DNA from: Peteryoungia algae
Lineage (GTDB): Bacteria > Pseudomonadota > Alphaproteobacteria > Rhizobiales > Rhizobiaceae
Length of the DNA stretch: 64,000 nucleotides
Direction of reading: 5' to 3'
Assembly: GCF_030369675.1 (NCBI RefSeq)
Contig: NZ_CP128477.1
Location: 3,676,501 to 3,740,500 of the forward strand
The notes below the pieces were generated by a model. It ran no database searches, was not told where the DNA came from, and saw only the letters and a list, made by a program, of their open reading frames with translations. A program made the position numbers and the translations under genes. Positions 29,720 through 38,174 of this stretch are shown one piece after another (position 1 is the first letter of the stretch; every line of letters starts with the position of its first letter).

Positions 29720-30439
29720 TCACGTGTCGTCAGCGAGCAGCCTCTGCAGGAAGGTCGTCAGATCATCGGTGAGATAATCGACGATGTCAGCATCGACATG
29801 CTCCACACGCTCCCAGGTCTCCAGGATCGCAGTACCCAGATTGCGCGGCACGAGCAGCACGGTTTTCATCCCGAGTGCCTTGGGCACCATCAGATTGCGC
29901 GGCAGATCCTCGAACATCACAGCATGTTTCGTGTCGATCCGGTTAAGGCTCGCAAACTTGTCGTATGTGGCTCCGGCCGGCTTCGGCACGTAGTCGGCAG
30001 CGACGATGTCGAAGATATCGTCGAAATGGTCGAGGATGCCGAGCGCCCGTGCTGCCGCCTCGGCATGCGCAACGGTTCCATTGGTGAAGATGAACTTCCG
30101 TCCCGGAAGCCGCTTGATCGCCGAGCCCAGCGCCTCGTCCGGGATCAGCGCCGAATAGTCAATGGCATGCGCCCGCTCCAGAAACGCGTTCGGATCGACC
30201 TTGTGATGCAGCATCAAACCGGCGAGTGTCGTGCCGTGCTCGTGGTAGTAGCGCTTCTGCAGCACCTTCGCCTCGGCCGGCTCCATTTGCAGGATCTCCG
30301 CTACGAAGGCGGTCATATTCGAGTCGATCTGCTCGAAAAGGTTGATGTGATGCGGATAAAGCGTGTTGTCGAGGTCGAAGACCCAGTCGCGCACATGGGC
30401 GAAATCGGCGGGCGAGGGGATCTTGGCTGGGGTGTTCAT
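29720..30439 (-). CDS. HAD-family pyrimidine 5'-nucleotidase
   Basis: A 239-residue HAD hydrolase of the YjjG/SDT1 type. Motif I is FDLDNTLYP with nucleophile D22 and acid D24, motif II is FTNGT, and motif IV is FEDLPRN. The family dephosphorylates UMP, CMP and related nucleotides. It is transcribed alone and a 19-bp palindrome lies just upstream of its start. In rhizobia it often sits close to dapD, as here. Confidence 0.88.
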   Translation of the reverse strand: MNTPAKIPSPADFAHVRDWVFDLDNTLYPHHINLFEQIDSNMTAFVAEILQMEPAEAKVLQKRYYHEHGTTLAGLMLHHKVDPNAFLERAHAIDYSALIPDEALGSAIKRLPGRKFIFTNGTVAHAEAAARALGILDHFDDIFDIVAADYVPKPAGATYDKFASLNRIDTKHAVMFEDLPRNLMVPKALGMKTVLLVPRNLGTAILETWERVEHVDADIVDYLTDDLTTFLQRLLADDT

Positions 30440-30463
30440 CAGGTCCTCTTGGATGGTGCGGAT

Positions 30464-30482
30464 CGCCTGATGACATCAGGCG
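30464..30482. promoter_or_regulatory. 19-bp perfect palindrome upstream of the HAD nucleotidase
   Basis: Arms CGCCTGATG and CATCAGGCG around a single A, 25 bases before the HAD start codon on the minus strand. It could be an operator or a hairpin in the leader RNA. Confidence 0.4.
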
Positions 30483-30535
30483 CGTTGTCCCTAATTAGCA
30501 TTGGTCGCCGCTTCGGGAAGTGCTATCTGGGAAAG

Positions 30536-30655
30536 ATGGGAAAGAAGATGCCGATTTCGACAATGGAACGCGTCGTGGTCCTTCAGGACCGCAAGCGCTT
30601 GCCGTCGCGGTTTCACCCGGTCAGTGCGGGCACCATTCGCCACCGCGCCGGTTGA
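30536..30655 (+). CDS. possible small protein of 39 residues, doubtful
   Basis: An open frame MGKKMPISTMERVVV..., with a GGGAAAG stretch close upstream of ATG 30536. It is basic and unlike any family I know. It sits in promoter-containing intergenic DNA before the DMT gene, so it may be chance; only conservation could decide. Confidence 0.22.
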   Translation: MGKKMPISTMERVVVLQDRKRLPSRFHPVSAGTIRHRAG

Positions 30656-30760
30656 TATACGCGGCCTTGAGCCTCAGGCGCTCTGGCGAATTTCACCACT
30701 TCATCGATCTCCCGCCGCAAGCCGGGTAAACCGCGCTGCGGCTCTTCTGGACGCTTTCCC

Positions 30761-31675
30761 ATGGAACTCTGGGCCATCATCACGGTTGGCAGTGCCTTCC
30801 TGCAGAACCTGCGCTCGACGCTGCAAAAACACCTCAAAGGCCTGATGGGCACGACAGGCGCCACCTTCGTGCGCTTCGGATTCGGTCTGCCATTCGCCTT
30901 TCTTTATCTTGCCATCCTGCATCTTGGCCTCGGCCGCCCACTGCCGGCTCCGGGGCTGACCTTTGCGGTCTGGGCGGTCATCGGCGCGCTCGCCCAGATC
31001 AGTGCCACCTTCCTGCTCGTGCACCTCTTCTCCTTCCGCAACTTTGCAGTCGGAACGGCCTATTCGCGCACCGAACCGGCCCAGGCGGCATTGCTGGCAC
31101 TCATACTCTTCGGCGAAACGATTGGCTTGGGCACCGCAGCGGCAATCCTCGTCTCCATCCTCGGTGTCATGCTGATCTCTGTGGCCCGTACGGCCTTCAC
31201 GCCCTTGAGCCTCGTCACTTCGGTCACCAGCCGCACCGCGCTGATCGGCCTCGCCTCAGGCTGTTTCTTCGGCGTCTCCGCAATTGCCTACCGCACCGCC
31301 TCGCTTTCGCTGGCGCCGAGCCTGCCTGCGCCGGATGCCTTGGTCCAAGCCGGCTACACGCTCTGCGTGGTGATCACCCTCCAGACGCTGTCCATGCTTG
31401 CCTGGATGACCTGGCGTGACCGCGCCGAACTCGCCCGCGTCCGTGCCGCCTGGAAGATCAGCGCCCTCGTCGGCTTTGTCGGCGCTACGGCCTCCTTCGG
31501 CTGGTTCACGGCGATGACCCTGCAGCAAGTGGCCGTGGTCAAGGCCTTGGCCCAGGTCGAGATGCTCTTCACCTTTGCGTCCTCGGTCCTTTTCTTCAAG
31601 GAAAGCATCAACCGGCTGGAGATCGCGGGCTGCGTGCTGATCGTGTTCGGGGTGTTGCTGCTGGTTCTGGTGTGA
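30761..31675 (+). CDS. EamA/DMT-family transporter
   Basis: A 304-residue inner-membrane protein with about ten TM helices in two EamA repeats (helices begin at about residues 2, 36, 65, 95, 122, 150, 185, 220, 250 and 275). The second half ends in FFKESINRLEIAGCVLIVFGVLLL, typical of the family. DMT members export amino acids, metabolites or drugs; the substrate is not predictable here. Confidence 0.88.
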   Translation: MELWAIITVGSAFLQNLRSTLQKHLKGLMGTTGATFVRFGFGLPFAFLYLAILHLGLGRPLPAPGLTFAVWAVIGALAQISATFLLVHLFSFRNFAVGTAYSRTEPAQAALLALILFGETIGLGTAAAILVSILGVMLISVARTAFTPLSLVTSVTSRTALIGLASGCFFGVSAIAYRTASLSLAPSLPAPDALVQAGYTLCVVITLQTLSMLAWMTWRDRAELARVRAAWKISALVGFVGATASFGWFTAMTLQQVAVVKALAQVEMLFTFASSVLFFKESINRLEIAGCVLIVFGVLLLVLV

Positions 31676-31676
31676 G

Positions 31677-31785
31677 CCCTCATGCTGGAGTGCCCAAGCA
31701 ACGCGGGCCTCGAAGCATGCTTTCGGCTGACACGTCTAAGTCCTCGTAATCCAAGGAGCGCGGTGCGTCCCTCTCAGCATGAGGG
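31677..31785. repeat. long-range inverted repeat between the DMT and MFS genes
   Basis: Perfect 11-bp arms CCCTCATGCTG (31677-31687) and CAGCATGAGGG (31775-31785) enclose 87 bases, which contain a smaller palindrome near 31710-31725 (GAAGCATGCTTTC). It starts at the DMT stop and ends 94 bases before the MFS start. It could be a leader RNA structure or the remains of a small palindromic element. Confidence 0.4.
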
Positions 31786-31879
31786 AAAAGTTTGCGCTGC
31801 CGTTTTCTCCATATGGTTGCGACCCATTCCCCAGCGCGATACACCGGATTCCGCAAGCGTGCCGAAGGCGGGAGACAAG

Positions 31880-33388
31880 ATGATGACCGAGACGCCCGTC
31901 GTAAACCGCCCTGCCGATGCACCGCCAATGTCTGCGTCCCATCCCTACCCGAAGCGTTGGACGGCTCTGGCGGTGATGATGCTGGCGAATTTCATGAACC
32001 TGCTCGATGTCACCATCGTCAATGTCGCGCTGCCCAGTCTGCAGTCGGAACTCGGGGCAACCTCAAGCCAGATCGAATGGGTGGTGGCCGGTTATGTGCT
32101 GGTCTTCGCACTCGGTCTCCTGCCCTTCGGGCGGCTCGGTGACGTCCGGGGAAAGAAGCAGGTGTTTCTCGTCGGGGTCGCGGCCTTCACCTTTGCCTCG
32201 CTGCTCTGCGGGCTGGCGCCCGATATCGGCTGGCTTGTGGTGGCACGCCTGCTGCAAGGGGCAGGGGCGGCGGTGATGACGCCGCAGGTGCTGGCGATCG
32301 CCCAGATGATGTTTCCGCCGAAGGAGCGGGCCGCGGCCTTTTCGCTGTTTGGCCTGAGTGCGGGACTTGCGGCAGTCTCTGGGCCGATCCTCGGGGGATG
32401 GCTGATTGCTCTTGATCTCTTCGAGCTCGGCTGGCGGCCGATTTTCCTGATCAACATCCCGGTTGGCATCGTAACCATCCTGCTCGGCTGGCGGTTGATC
32501 CCGGCACTTGCGCCAAAGCCCGGTCTCAGGAACGATTTCGGTGGCATCGTGCTGGCGGCGGCCGCGATCTTCTGCATCATCTTTCCGCTTATCGAGGGGC
32601 GTGGCTTCGGCTGGCCCCTCTGGTGTTTCGCCATGCTCGCCATGGCCGTTCCACTAGGTGTCGCCTTCGGTCTCTGGGAGCGGCGCCAACACCGCTTGAA
32701 GGCGCCCGAACTCTTGCCGGTCGCGCTGATGAAGAACCGGAACTACGTCATCGGCGCGCTGATGACAGCGACCTTCTTCTCGACGCTGCCCGGCTTCTTC
32801 CTGATCTTTGCGATGTTCCTGCAGCAGGGTTATGGCCTGACGCCCCTCCAGTCCGGCATGACGACCGTGCCCTTTTCCGTCGGCATCTTTATCGCCTCGC
32901 TGATCTCGGGACGTCTTGGCAATATCGCGCCCCGAATCCGCGTTATCGTCGGCGTGGTGATGGTGGCGATCGGCATGGGCCTGCTGCGGAGCGAGATCCA
33001 GACGGTCGGCGAGATCGTTGACCGTATGGCGCTTCTGCCCTGGTTCCTGTTGAGCGGCCTTGGCATGGGCATTGCGATCGCACCGATGTTCCAGCTGGTG
33101 CTGGCGGGCGTGCCGCCGCAGGATGCAGGTGGTGGATCGGGCGCGCTTCAAGCGATCCAGCAGGTTGGCAGCGCGCTCGGGATCGCGATCGTCAGCGAGA
33201 TCTTCTTCTCAGACCTGGCGCGCAATGCGGCTGAAGGACTGAGCGGCAAGGCGGCCTATGCCGAGGGCATGAGCCTCGGCTTGATCTACAACTTCGTCGC
33301 ATATGCGATCGTGCTGGGCGCGGTCCTCTCCATGCGCACTGTTACGCCCGCGAGCGAGAAACTGGAGCGCCCGCTGCCGATCGAGTGA
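31880..33388 (+). CDS. MFS transporter, DHA2 (EmrB/QacA, 14-TM) family
   Basis: A 502-residue drug:H+ antiporter type protein. It has the DHA2 hallmarks: LLDVTIVNVALPSLQ in TM1, the motif-A loop GRLGDVRGKK, and motif C in TM5 (GPILGGWLI). ATG 31880 is chosen for GGAG five bases upstream; the frame is open back to 31682 without support. No EmrA-type membrane-fusion gene or TetR regulator is adjacent, so the substrate is unknown. Confidence 0.9.
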   Translation: MMTETPVVNRPADAPPMSASHPYPKRWTALAVMMLANFMNLLDVTIVNVALPSLQSELGATSSQIEWVVAGYVLVFALGLLPFGRLGDVRGKKQVFLVGVAAFTFASLLCGLAPDIGWLVVARLLQGAGAAVMTPQVLAIAQMMFPPKERAAAFSLFGLSAGLAAVSGPILGGWLIALDLFELGWRPIFLINIPVGIVTILLGWRLIPALAPKPGLRNDFGGIVLAAAAIFCIIFPLIEGRGFGWPLWCFAMLAMAVPLGVAFGLWERRQHRLKAPELLPVALMKNRNYVIGALMTATFFSTLPGFFLIFAMFLQQGYGLTPLQSGMTTVPFSVGIFIASLISGRLGNIAPRIRVIVGVVMVAIGMGLLRSEIQTVGEIVDRMALLPWFLLSGLGMGIAIAPMFQLVLAGVPPQDAGGGSGALQAIQQVGSALGIAIVSEIFFSDLARNAAEGLSGKAAYAEGMSLGLIYNFVAYAIVLGAVLSMRTVTPASEKLERPLPIE

Positions 33389-33415
33389 CCGGCGGCAGGC
33401 AGAAGCATTGTCGGC

Positions 33416-34303
33416 TCAAGGGACGAGCAACGTGCCGGCACCGGTTTCGGTGAAGAGCTCGAGAAGCACGGAATGAGCAGTCTTGCCGTTGAGGATGACA
33501 ACGCCCTGAACGCCGGCCTGGATCGCCTCGATACAGGTTTCGACCTTGGGAATCATGCCACCTGAAATCGTGCCGTCGGCGATCAGCGCATGCGCTTCGG
33601 CGACCGAGAGTTCCTTGATCAGCGTGCCGTTCTTGTCGAGCACGCCGGGAACGTCGGTCAGGAAAAGCAGGCGCGAGGCGTTGAGCGCACCCGCAATGGC
33701 ACCGGCAAAGGTGTCGGCATTGATGTTATAGGTATGTCCATCACGGCCCGGGGCAACGGGGGCAATGACCGGGATCATTTCCGACCGTGCCAAGAGATCG
33801 AGCAGGGTGCGGTCGACTTCGACAACCTCGCCGACAAAGCCGAGATCGAGCACGCGCTCGATATTGCTGTCAGGGTCACGGACCTTCTTCTGCGCCTTTT
33901 CGGCAAAGACCATATTGCCATCCTTGCCGCAGAGCCCGATCGCCCATTCGCCGGTCTGGTTGATCAGCGCGACGATTTCCTTGTTGATCGAGCCGGCCAA
34001 GACCATTTCGACGATCTCGACCGTTTTCTGGTCGGTGACGCGCAAGCCGTTCTCGAAACGCGATTCGATGCCCATCTTGGCGAGCATGGCGCCGATCTGC
34101 GGGCCGCCGCCATGCACGACGATCGGGTTGACGCCGGACTGCTTCAGAAGCCCGATGTCGGCGGCGAAAGCCTTGCCGAGCTCGGGATTGCCCATGGCAT
34201 GACCGCCATATTTGACCACGATGGTCTTGTTCTCGTAGCGCTGCATGAAGGGCAGTGCCTGGACGAGAAGGCGGGCCTGGATTTCGCTTTCGGAAGCTGA
34301 CAT
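33416..34303 (-). CDS. argB: acetylglutamate kinase ArgB
   Basis: A 295-residue amino-acid kinase, second step of arginine synthesis. It shows the phosphate-binding KYGGHAMG (about residues 29-36) and HGGGPQIG (about 64-71) loops, plus [11 protein letters not shown] near the C-terminus. ATG 34303 gives the usual start [20 protein letters not shown]; the open frame continues upstream to 34639 but overlaps the divergent sigma-factor gene. In rhizobia argB usually follows engB; here a sigma/anti-sigma/fasciclin cassette separates them. Confidence 0.96.
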   Translation of the reverse strand: MSASESEIQARLLVQALPFMQRYENKTIVVKYGGHAMGNPELGKAFAADIGLLKQSGVNPIVVHGGGPQIGAMLAKMGIESRFENGLRVTDQKTVEIVEMVLAGSINKEIVALINQTGEWAIGLCGKDGNMVFAEKAQKKVRDPDSNIERVLDLGFVGEVVEVDRTLLDLLARSEMIPVIAPVAPGRDGHTYNINADTFAGAIAGALNASRLLFLTDVPGVLDKNGTLIKELSVAEAHALIADGTISGGMIPKVETCIEAIQAGVQGVVILNGKTAHSVLLELFTETGAGTLLVP

Positions 34304-34462
34304 GGAAAACCTCGCTGTGGATCGCGGCCTTTTAGCGCATGTGTCGCCGCGATGGAATAATCGCCCGGCAATATAAGCGGCGCGTGACATGCTTCTTCTT
34401 CTCGTTGCATTGTCCGCTGCTGATGATGCGCTATATGATCGGCGGTGGCGTGAGGGGGCTGA

Positions 34463-35008
34463 ATGGAACGCGACGACATCGGCGGATTGCTGGCCCGGGT
34501 ATCCCTGCGGGACCGGAATGCCTTCTCCTTGCTCTATAGTGGTGTTTCGGCGAAACTTTTCGCCATCTGCATCCGTATGCTCAAAGACAGGGGCGAGGCC
34601 GAAGAGGCGCTCCAGGATGTGTTCGTGAAGATCTGGCACAAGGCCGGCAGCTATACGGGCGACGGAGCCAATGCCTATCCATGGCTATGCGCCATCGTCC
34701 GCTACCATTGCATCGATCGCCTGAGGGCGCGTCGACCGCAGGGGGAGGATATCGAGGCTGCGGTGGATATCGCTGATCTGGCACCCGATCCGGAGCAGAA
34801 TGCCGTGCTTCGATCCGAGGGCGGCCGCATTGACACCTGCCTGGAGGCATTGGATCCTGACAGGGCGCTGGCGGTACGCCAGGCCTATGTCGAAGGTCTC
34901 TCCTACCAGGAGCTGGCGGATCATTTCGCCGTTCCGCTGAACACGATGCGCACATGGCTGCGGCGAAGCCTTTTGAAACTGAGAGAGTGCATGGATGAGC
35001 ACGCCTGA
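34463..35008 (+). CDS. ECF sigma factor, SigK-like
   Basis: A 181-residue sigma-70 factor with region 2 ([26 protein letters not shown], about residues 33-58) and region 4 ([25 protein letters not shown], about 145-169), and no region 1 or 3. The stop overlaps the start of the RskA-like anti-sigma gene by 14 bases. That gene order and the fasciclin gene after it match the SigK-RskA group. It should direct RNA polymerase to the fasciclin gene and probably its own promoter; no shared promoter motif could be confirmed by eye. Confidence 0.9.
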   Translation: MERDDIGGLLARVSLRDRNAFSLLYSGVSAKLFAICIRMLKDRGEAEEALQDVFVKIWHKAGSYTGDGANAYPWLCAIVRYHCIDRLRARRPQGEDIEAAVDIADLAPDPEQNAVLRSEGGRIDTCLEALDPDRALAVRQAYVEGLSYQELADHFAVPLNTMRTWLRRSLLKLRECMDEHA

Positions 35009-35711
35009 CCAAAGCAAGGGAGACCGGTCGCGGGATGAAGTTCTCGCGGGCGAATATGTCCTCGGCGTCTTGAGCGGATCAGAACGCCAGAAGGTGGACG
35101 CGCGCCTGCGCCACGATTGGCAGTTCGCCGCCATGGTCCGTCGCTGGGAAGAGAACCTTACCCAGTTCAACGACGACTACGCCGAGGTGACGCCGCCGGA
35201 TCAACTGTTTTCGACGATCGAGGATCGGCTGTTTGCATCTCCGGCCACAACGGCTGGGGTCAGAGGCAGCCTGTGGAATTCGCTGGTGCTCTGGCGCGGG
35301 CTGAGCCTCGCCTCGATCGCAGCCCTCGGTCTCGTCTTCGGCCTCGATTATGCGGAGCAGATCCGCCCGAAGCCGCAAGCGGCGCTGATGGCAGATCTCG
35401 CCGGAGACAATCAGGCCATCGCGCTCCATGCCCGTTACGACGGAGCATCCGGACGCCTTTCGGTGACGCCGGTGGCCAGTGGCGGTGCAGAGGAGCAGTC
35501 TCTGGAACTCTGGCTTGTCGAAGGAGAGCAGGCGCCGATCTCGCTCGGCGTCTTGCCGCAATCGGGGCTGGGGGAACTCGACGTTCCCGAGGATCTGCGC
35601 GCCCGCCTGACCGAAGGCGTCGTCCTGGCCGTCAGCCTCGAACCATTTGGCGGGTCGCCGACGGGCAAGGCGACAGGTCCCGTTGTGGCGGTCGGTGAAA
35701 TACGGCCCTGA
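34995..35711 (+). CDS. RskA-like membrane anti-sigma factor
   Basis: A 238-residue protein. The N-terminal anti-sigma domain (about residues 10-75, AGEYVLGVLSGSERQKVDARL) is followed by one TM helix (about 97-116, LWRGLSLASIAALGLVFGLD) and a C-terminal extracytoplasmic RskA domain with LELWLVEGEQAP and PFGGSPTGKATGPVV. RskA proteins sequester their sigma factor and release it after regulated proteolysis. Overlap with the sigma gene ensures coupled synthesis. Confidence 0.9.
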   Translation: MSTPDQSKGDRSRDEVLAGEYVLGVLSGSERQKVDARLRHDWQFAAMVRRWEENLTQFNDDYAEVTPPDQLFSTIEDRLFASPATTAGVRGSLWNSLVLWRGLSLASIAALGLVFGLDYAEQIRPKPQAALMADLAGDNQAIALHARYDGASGRLSVTPVASGGAEEQSLELWLVEGEQAPISLGVLPQSGLGELDVPEDLRARLTEGVVLAVSLEPFGGSPTGKATGPVVAVGEIRP

Positions 35712-35749
35712 CGAAGAAATCCCCTCGTAGAATCAATGCAATGAATGCC

Positions 35750-35775
35750 AGGCGGCCGGATATTTCGAGCCGCCT
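35750..35775 (+). terminator. hairpin between the anti-sigma and fasciclin genes
   Basis: Stem AGGCGGC / GCCGCCT with a 12-base loop, 38 bases after the anti-sigma stop. There is no T tract. It may end or attenuate the sigma/anti-sigma transcript so that the fasciclin gene runs from its own promoter. Confidence 0.45.
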
Positions 35776-35892
35776 GAAACTTAGATGACCGCGCCTCCGT
35801 CCTTGAAGGTGTTCCCGCTGAGGAACGCCCCCGATGTCCCGCCCGAACCGCAGGGACACGATCGAGAACACCAAGGATAAGAGGAAACCGCA

Positions 35893-36450
35893 ATGTTCAA
35901 GACCGCTCTTCGCCCGCTCGCATTCTCCGCAGCCATCCTGGCAGGCGCTGCCGCAGCCTATGCCGCCAATCCGATGGTCGGCGGTGGTGAAATGCTCGAA
36001 ACCAAGAACATCGTTGAAAACGCCGTTAACTCGAAGGATCACACGACGCTGGTTGCCGCCGTTCAGGCCGCAGGTCTCGTTGAAACCCTTTCGGGCGCCG
36101 GCCCGTTCACCGTTTTCGCCCCGACCAATGACGCCTTCGCCAAGCTGCCGGCCGGCACGGTCGACACCCTGCTGAAGCCGGAAAACAAGGACCAGCTCAC
36201 CAAGGTTCTGACCTGCCACGTGGTTGCAGCCGACGTGATGTCTGATGCCATCGTCAAAATGATTGCTGATGACGGCGGCGAGCACGACGTTACCACCGTT
36301 GGCGGTTGCGTGCTGAAGGCCAAGGCCATGGACGGCAAGGTCACGCTGACCGATGAAAATGGCGGTGTCTCCACCGTGACCATCGCCGACGTCAAGCAGT
36401 CGAACGGCGTGATCCATGTCGTCGACACGGTCATCCTGCCGAAGATGTAA
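35893..36450 (+). CDS. secreted fasciclin (FAS1) domain protein
   Basis: A 185-residue protein with a signal peptide cleaved near residue 24 (AAAAYA-ANP). A single FAS1 domain fills the rest, with conserved boxes GPFTVFAPTNDAFAKL (about residues 73-88) and VIHVVDTVILP at the end. Mycobacterial MPT70/MPT83, the SigK targets, have the same architecture. FAS1 proteins mediate adhesion or are secreted matrix proteins; in rhizobia a related protein (Nex18/ExoE-type) is symbiosis-linked. The role here is inferred from the operon only. Confidence 0.9.
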   Translation: MFKTALRPLAFSAAILAGAAAAYAANPMVGGGEMLETKNIVENAVNSKDHTTLVAAVQAAGLVETLSGAGPFTVFAPTNDAFAKLPAGTVDTLLKPENKDQLTKVLTCHVVAADVMSDAIVKMIADDGGEHDVTTVGGCVLKAKAMDGKVTLTDENGGVSTVTIADVKQSNGVIHVVDTVILPKM

Positions 36451-36498
36451 GGCTAAGGGGGCTTAACCGCCCCTGACGCGACGACAGGCGCCTGAGCG

Positions 36499-37158
36499 TC
36501 AAAGGCCCTGTTTGACGGCCTCGGTGATTGCGCCCCGCAACTCTTCGAGGCCGTCTGCCTTCTCGGACGAAGTCGACAGCACTTCCGGGAAAGCGGCCGG
36601 ATGCTTCTTGATCTTCTCAAGCGTTTCGGCGATCAGCCGCGGTACGCCGGCTTCCTTGATCTTGTCGGTCTTGGTGAGCACGATCTGGTAGGAAACGGCG
36701 GCCTTGTCGAGCAGGGTCAGCACCTCGTCGTCATTCTTCATGATACCGTGGCGGCTGTCGATCAGCACATAAACCCGCTTCAGTGTCGCGCGACCGCGCA
36801 GATAATCGAAGACCAGCCTGGTCCAGGCGTCGACCTGTTCTTTCGGCGCCTTGGCATAGCCGTAGCCAGGCATGTCGACGAGCGCCATCGGCGGCAGGTC
36901 GCCGGCATTGCCGGAATAGCCGTCGGGCACGAAGTAGTTGAGTTCCTGGGTGCGACCCGGCGTGTTCGAGGTGCGGGCGAGGCCAGCCTGACCGACCAGC
37001 GCATTGATCAACGACGACTTTCCGACATTCGAACGACCGGCGAAGGCGACTTCGAGCGGGCCTTCCGGCGGCAGGAAGTCCATCGATGGCACGCCGCGGA
37101 TGAAGATCCACGGGCGGACGAACAGGGGATAGTCACTTCTCTGATTGGGGTCGCGCAT
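36499..37158 (-). CDS. engB: ribosome biogenesis GTPase EngB (YihA/YsxC)
   Basis: A 219-residue TrmE-Era-like GTPase needed for 50S assembly. G1 is [10 protein letters not shown]2 region SNTPGRTQ, G3 DMPGYGYA, G4 TKTDK, and G5 near STSSE. The rhizobial N-terminal extension (residues 1-30) is present. It is followed by the fasciclin gene in convergent orientation. Confidence 0.96.
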   Translation of the reverse strand: MRDPNQRSDYPLFVRPWIFIRGVPSMDFLPPEGPLEVAFAGRSNVGKSSLINALVGQAGLARTSNTPGRTQELNYFVPDGYSGNAGDLPPMALVDMPGYGYAKAPKEQVDAWTRLVFDYLRGRATLKRVYVLIDSRHGIMKNDDEVLTLLDKAAVSYQIVLTKTDKIKEAGVPRLIAETLEKIKKHPAAFPEVLSTSSEKADGLEELRGAITEAVKQGL

Positions 37159-37208
37159 GGCTTGGGTCTCTCTTGAACCCGGTCAAATCAGGGTTTTGCG
37201 CGGCAAAG

Positions 37209-38117
37209 TCAAGCCGCTGCTGCATCTGGGTGCCTCGGCCCCTGCCGTGCGTGGTTGATGAGATAGGTGAAGAGGGCCGCCATGACGAGTGCGCCCCCGA
37301 TGATTGTGCGGCCGGAAGGGATCTCGTTGTGCAGGATCACCATCCAGACCGGGGCGAGGATCATTTCGGCTGTACCGATCAGGGCGGCGAGCGCCGAGGG
37401 GATCATGCGCGCGCCCGTGACATAAAGCGCCATGCCGAGCCCCAGATTGAGTGCGCCGAAGCAGAAGAGAAGTGCGAGGTCGTGTCCGCTGACGGCAAAG
37501 GTGCCGGCCTGGCTGGCGGCTATTGCGGACGCGATGAACGAGCCGCCACAGGCCGCGGGCGTCATGCGGATGCCGGGATAGCTGCGGGTGACCACCGTCA
37601 TGCAGGCAAAGATCGCCGGAATGGCTGCGGCAAGCGCCAGCCCGAGGATTGAGCCGCCGTCGCCGATCGATGATGACACCATGATACCGACGCCAAGGAT
37701 GACCGCGAAGATGGCGCCCCAGGTGACGGGCGAAATCGGCTCTTTCAGCACGATCCGCGCGAGAAGGGCGGCAAAGAGCGGGATGGAGGCCAAGAACAGC
37801 ACGACATTCGCGACCGGCGTCATCGTCACTGCCAAGACAAAGAAGGTGGAGACGAGGGCAAAGCCGACGGCGATGAAGAAGCCGGGCCAGCCCATGGAGC
37901 GGAAGAGACGGATGGTGCCGTCGAACCGATCGCGCAGCAGCATGAAGGCCAGAAGGAAAAGCCCGGCGAACTGGCAGCGCCAGAAGACGATGGTCCAACC
38001 GTCCTCCACACCGATGAAGCGTTGGATTGCACCGCCATAGCTCCAGGCCAGGGCAGAGCCGGCAACGAGCGCGATGCCGAGCCAGGCGCGTGGAGTGGGG
38101 GCAGTGATGTCCGTCAT
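37209..38117 (-). CDS. EamA/DMT-family transporter
   Basis: A 302-residue protein with about ten TM helices in two EamA repeats, beginning WLGIALVAGSALAWSYGG. It lies inside the conserved yidC-engB block, and a strong bidirectional terminator separates it from yidC, so it is probably transcribed on its own or with engB. The substrate is unknown. Confidence 0.87.
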   Translation of the reverse strand: MTDITAPTPRAWLGIALVAGSALAWSYGGAIQRFIGVEDGWTIVFWRCQFAGLFLLAFMLLRDRFDGTIRLFRSMGWPGFFIAVGFALVSTFFVLAVTMTPVANVVLFLASIPLFAALLARIVLKEPISPVTWGAIFAVILGVGIMVSSSIGDGGSILGLALAAAIPAIFACMTVVTRSYPGIRMTPAACGGSFIASAIAASQAGTFAVSGHDLALLFCFGALNLGLGMALYVTGARMIPSALAALIGTAEMILAPVWMVILHNEIPSGRTIIGGALVMAALFTYLINHARQGPRHPDAAAA

Positions 38118-38139
38118 TGGCGATCTCGTTCCAAAAAGC

Positions 38140-38169
38140 AGAAAGCCCCGGCTTGGGCCGGGGCTTTCT
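38140..38169. terminator. strong terminator between yidC and the DMT gene
   Basis: A perfect 13-bp stem AGAAAGCCCCGGC / GCCGGGGCTTTCT with a TTGG loop. On the minus strand (reading out of yidC) the stem ends in TTTCT and is followed by GCTTTTTGG, so it terminates the yidC transcript. Confidence 0.85.
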
Positions 38170-38174
38170 GATCG

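Larger units (their letters stand above)
30440..30760. other. 321-base intergenic region between the HAD gene and the DMT transporter
   Basis: Divergent promoter space. It holds a 19-bp palindrome at 30464-30482 (CGCCTGATG / CATCAGGCG) next to the HAD start, and a doubtful 39-codon open frame at 30536-30655. I see no RNA gene or terminator. Confidence 0.6.
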
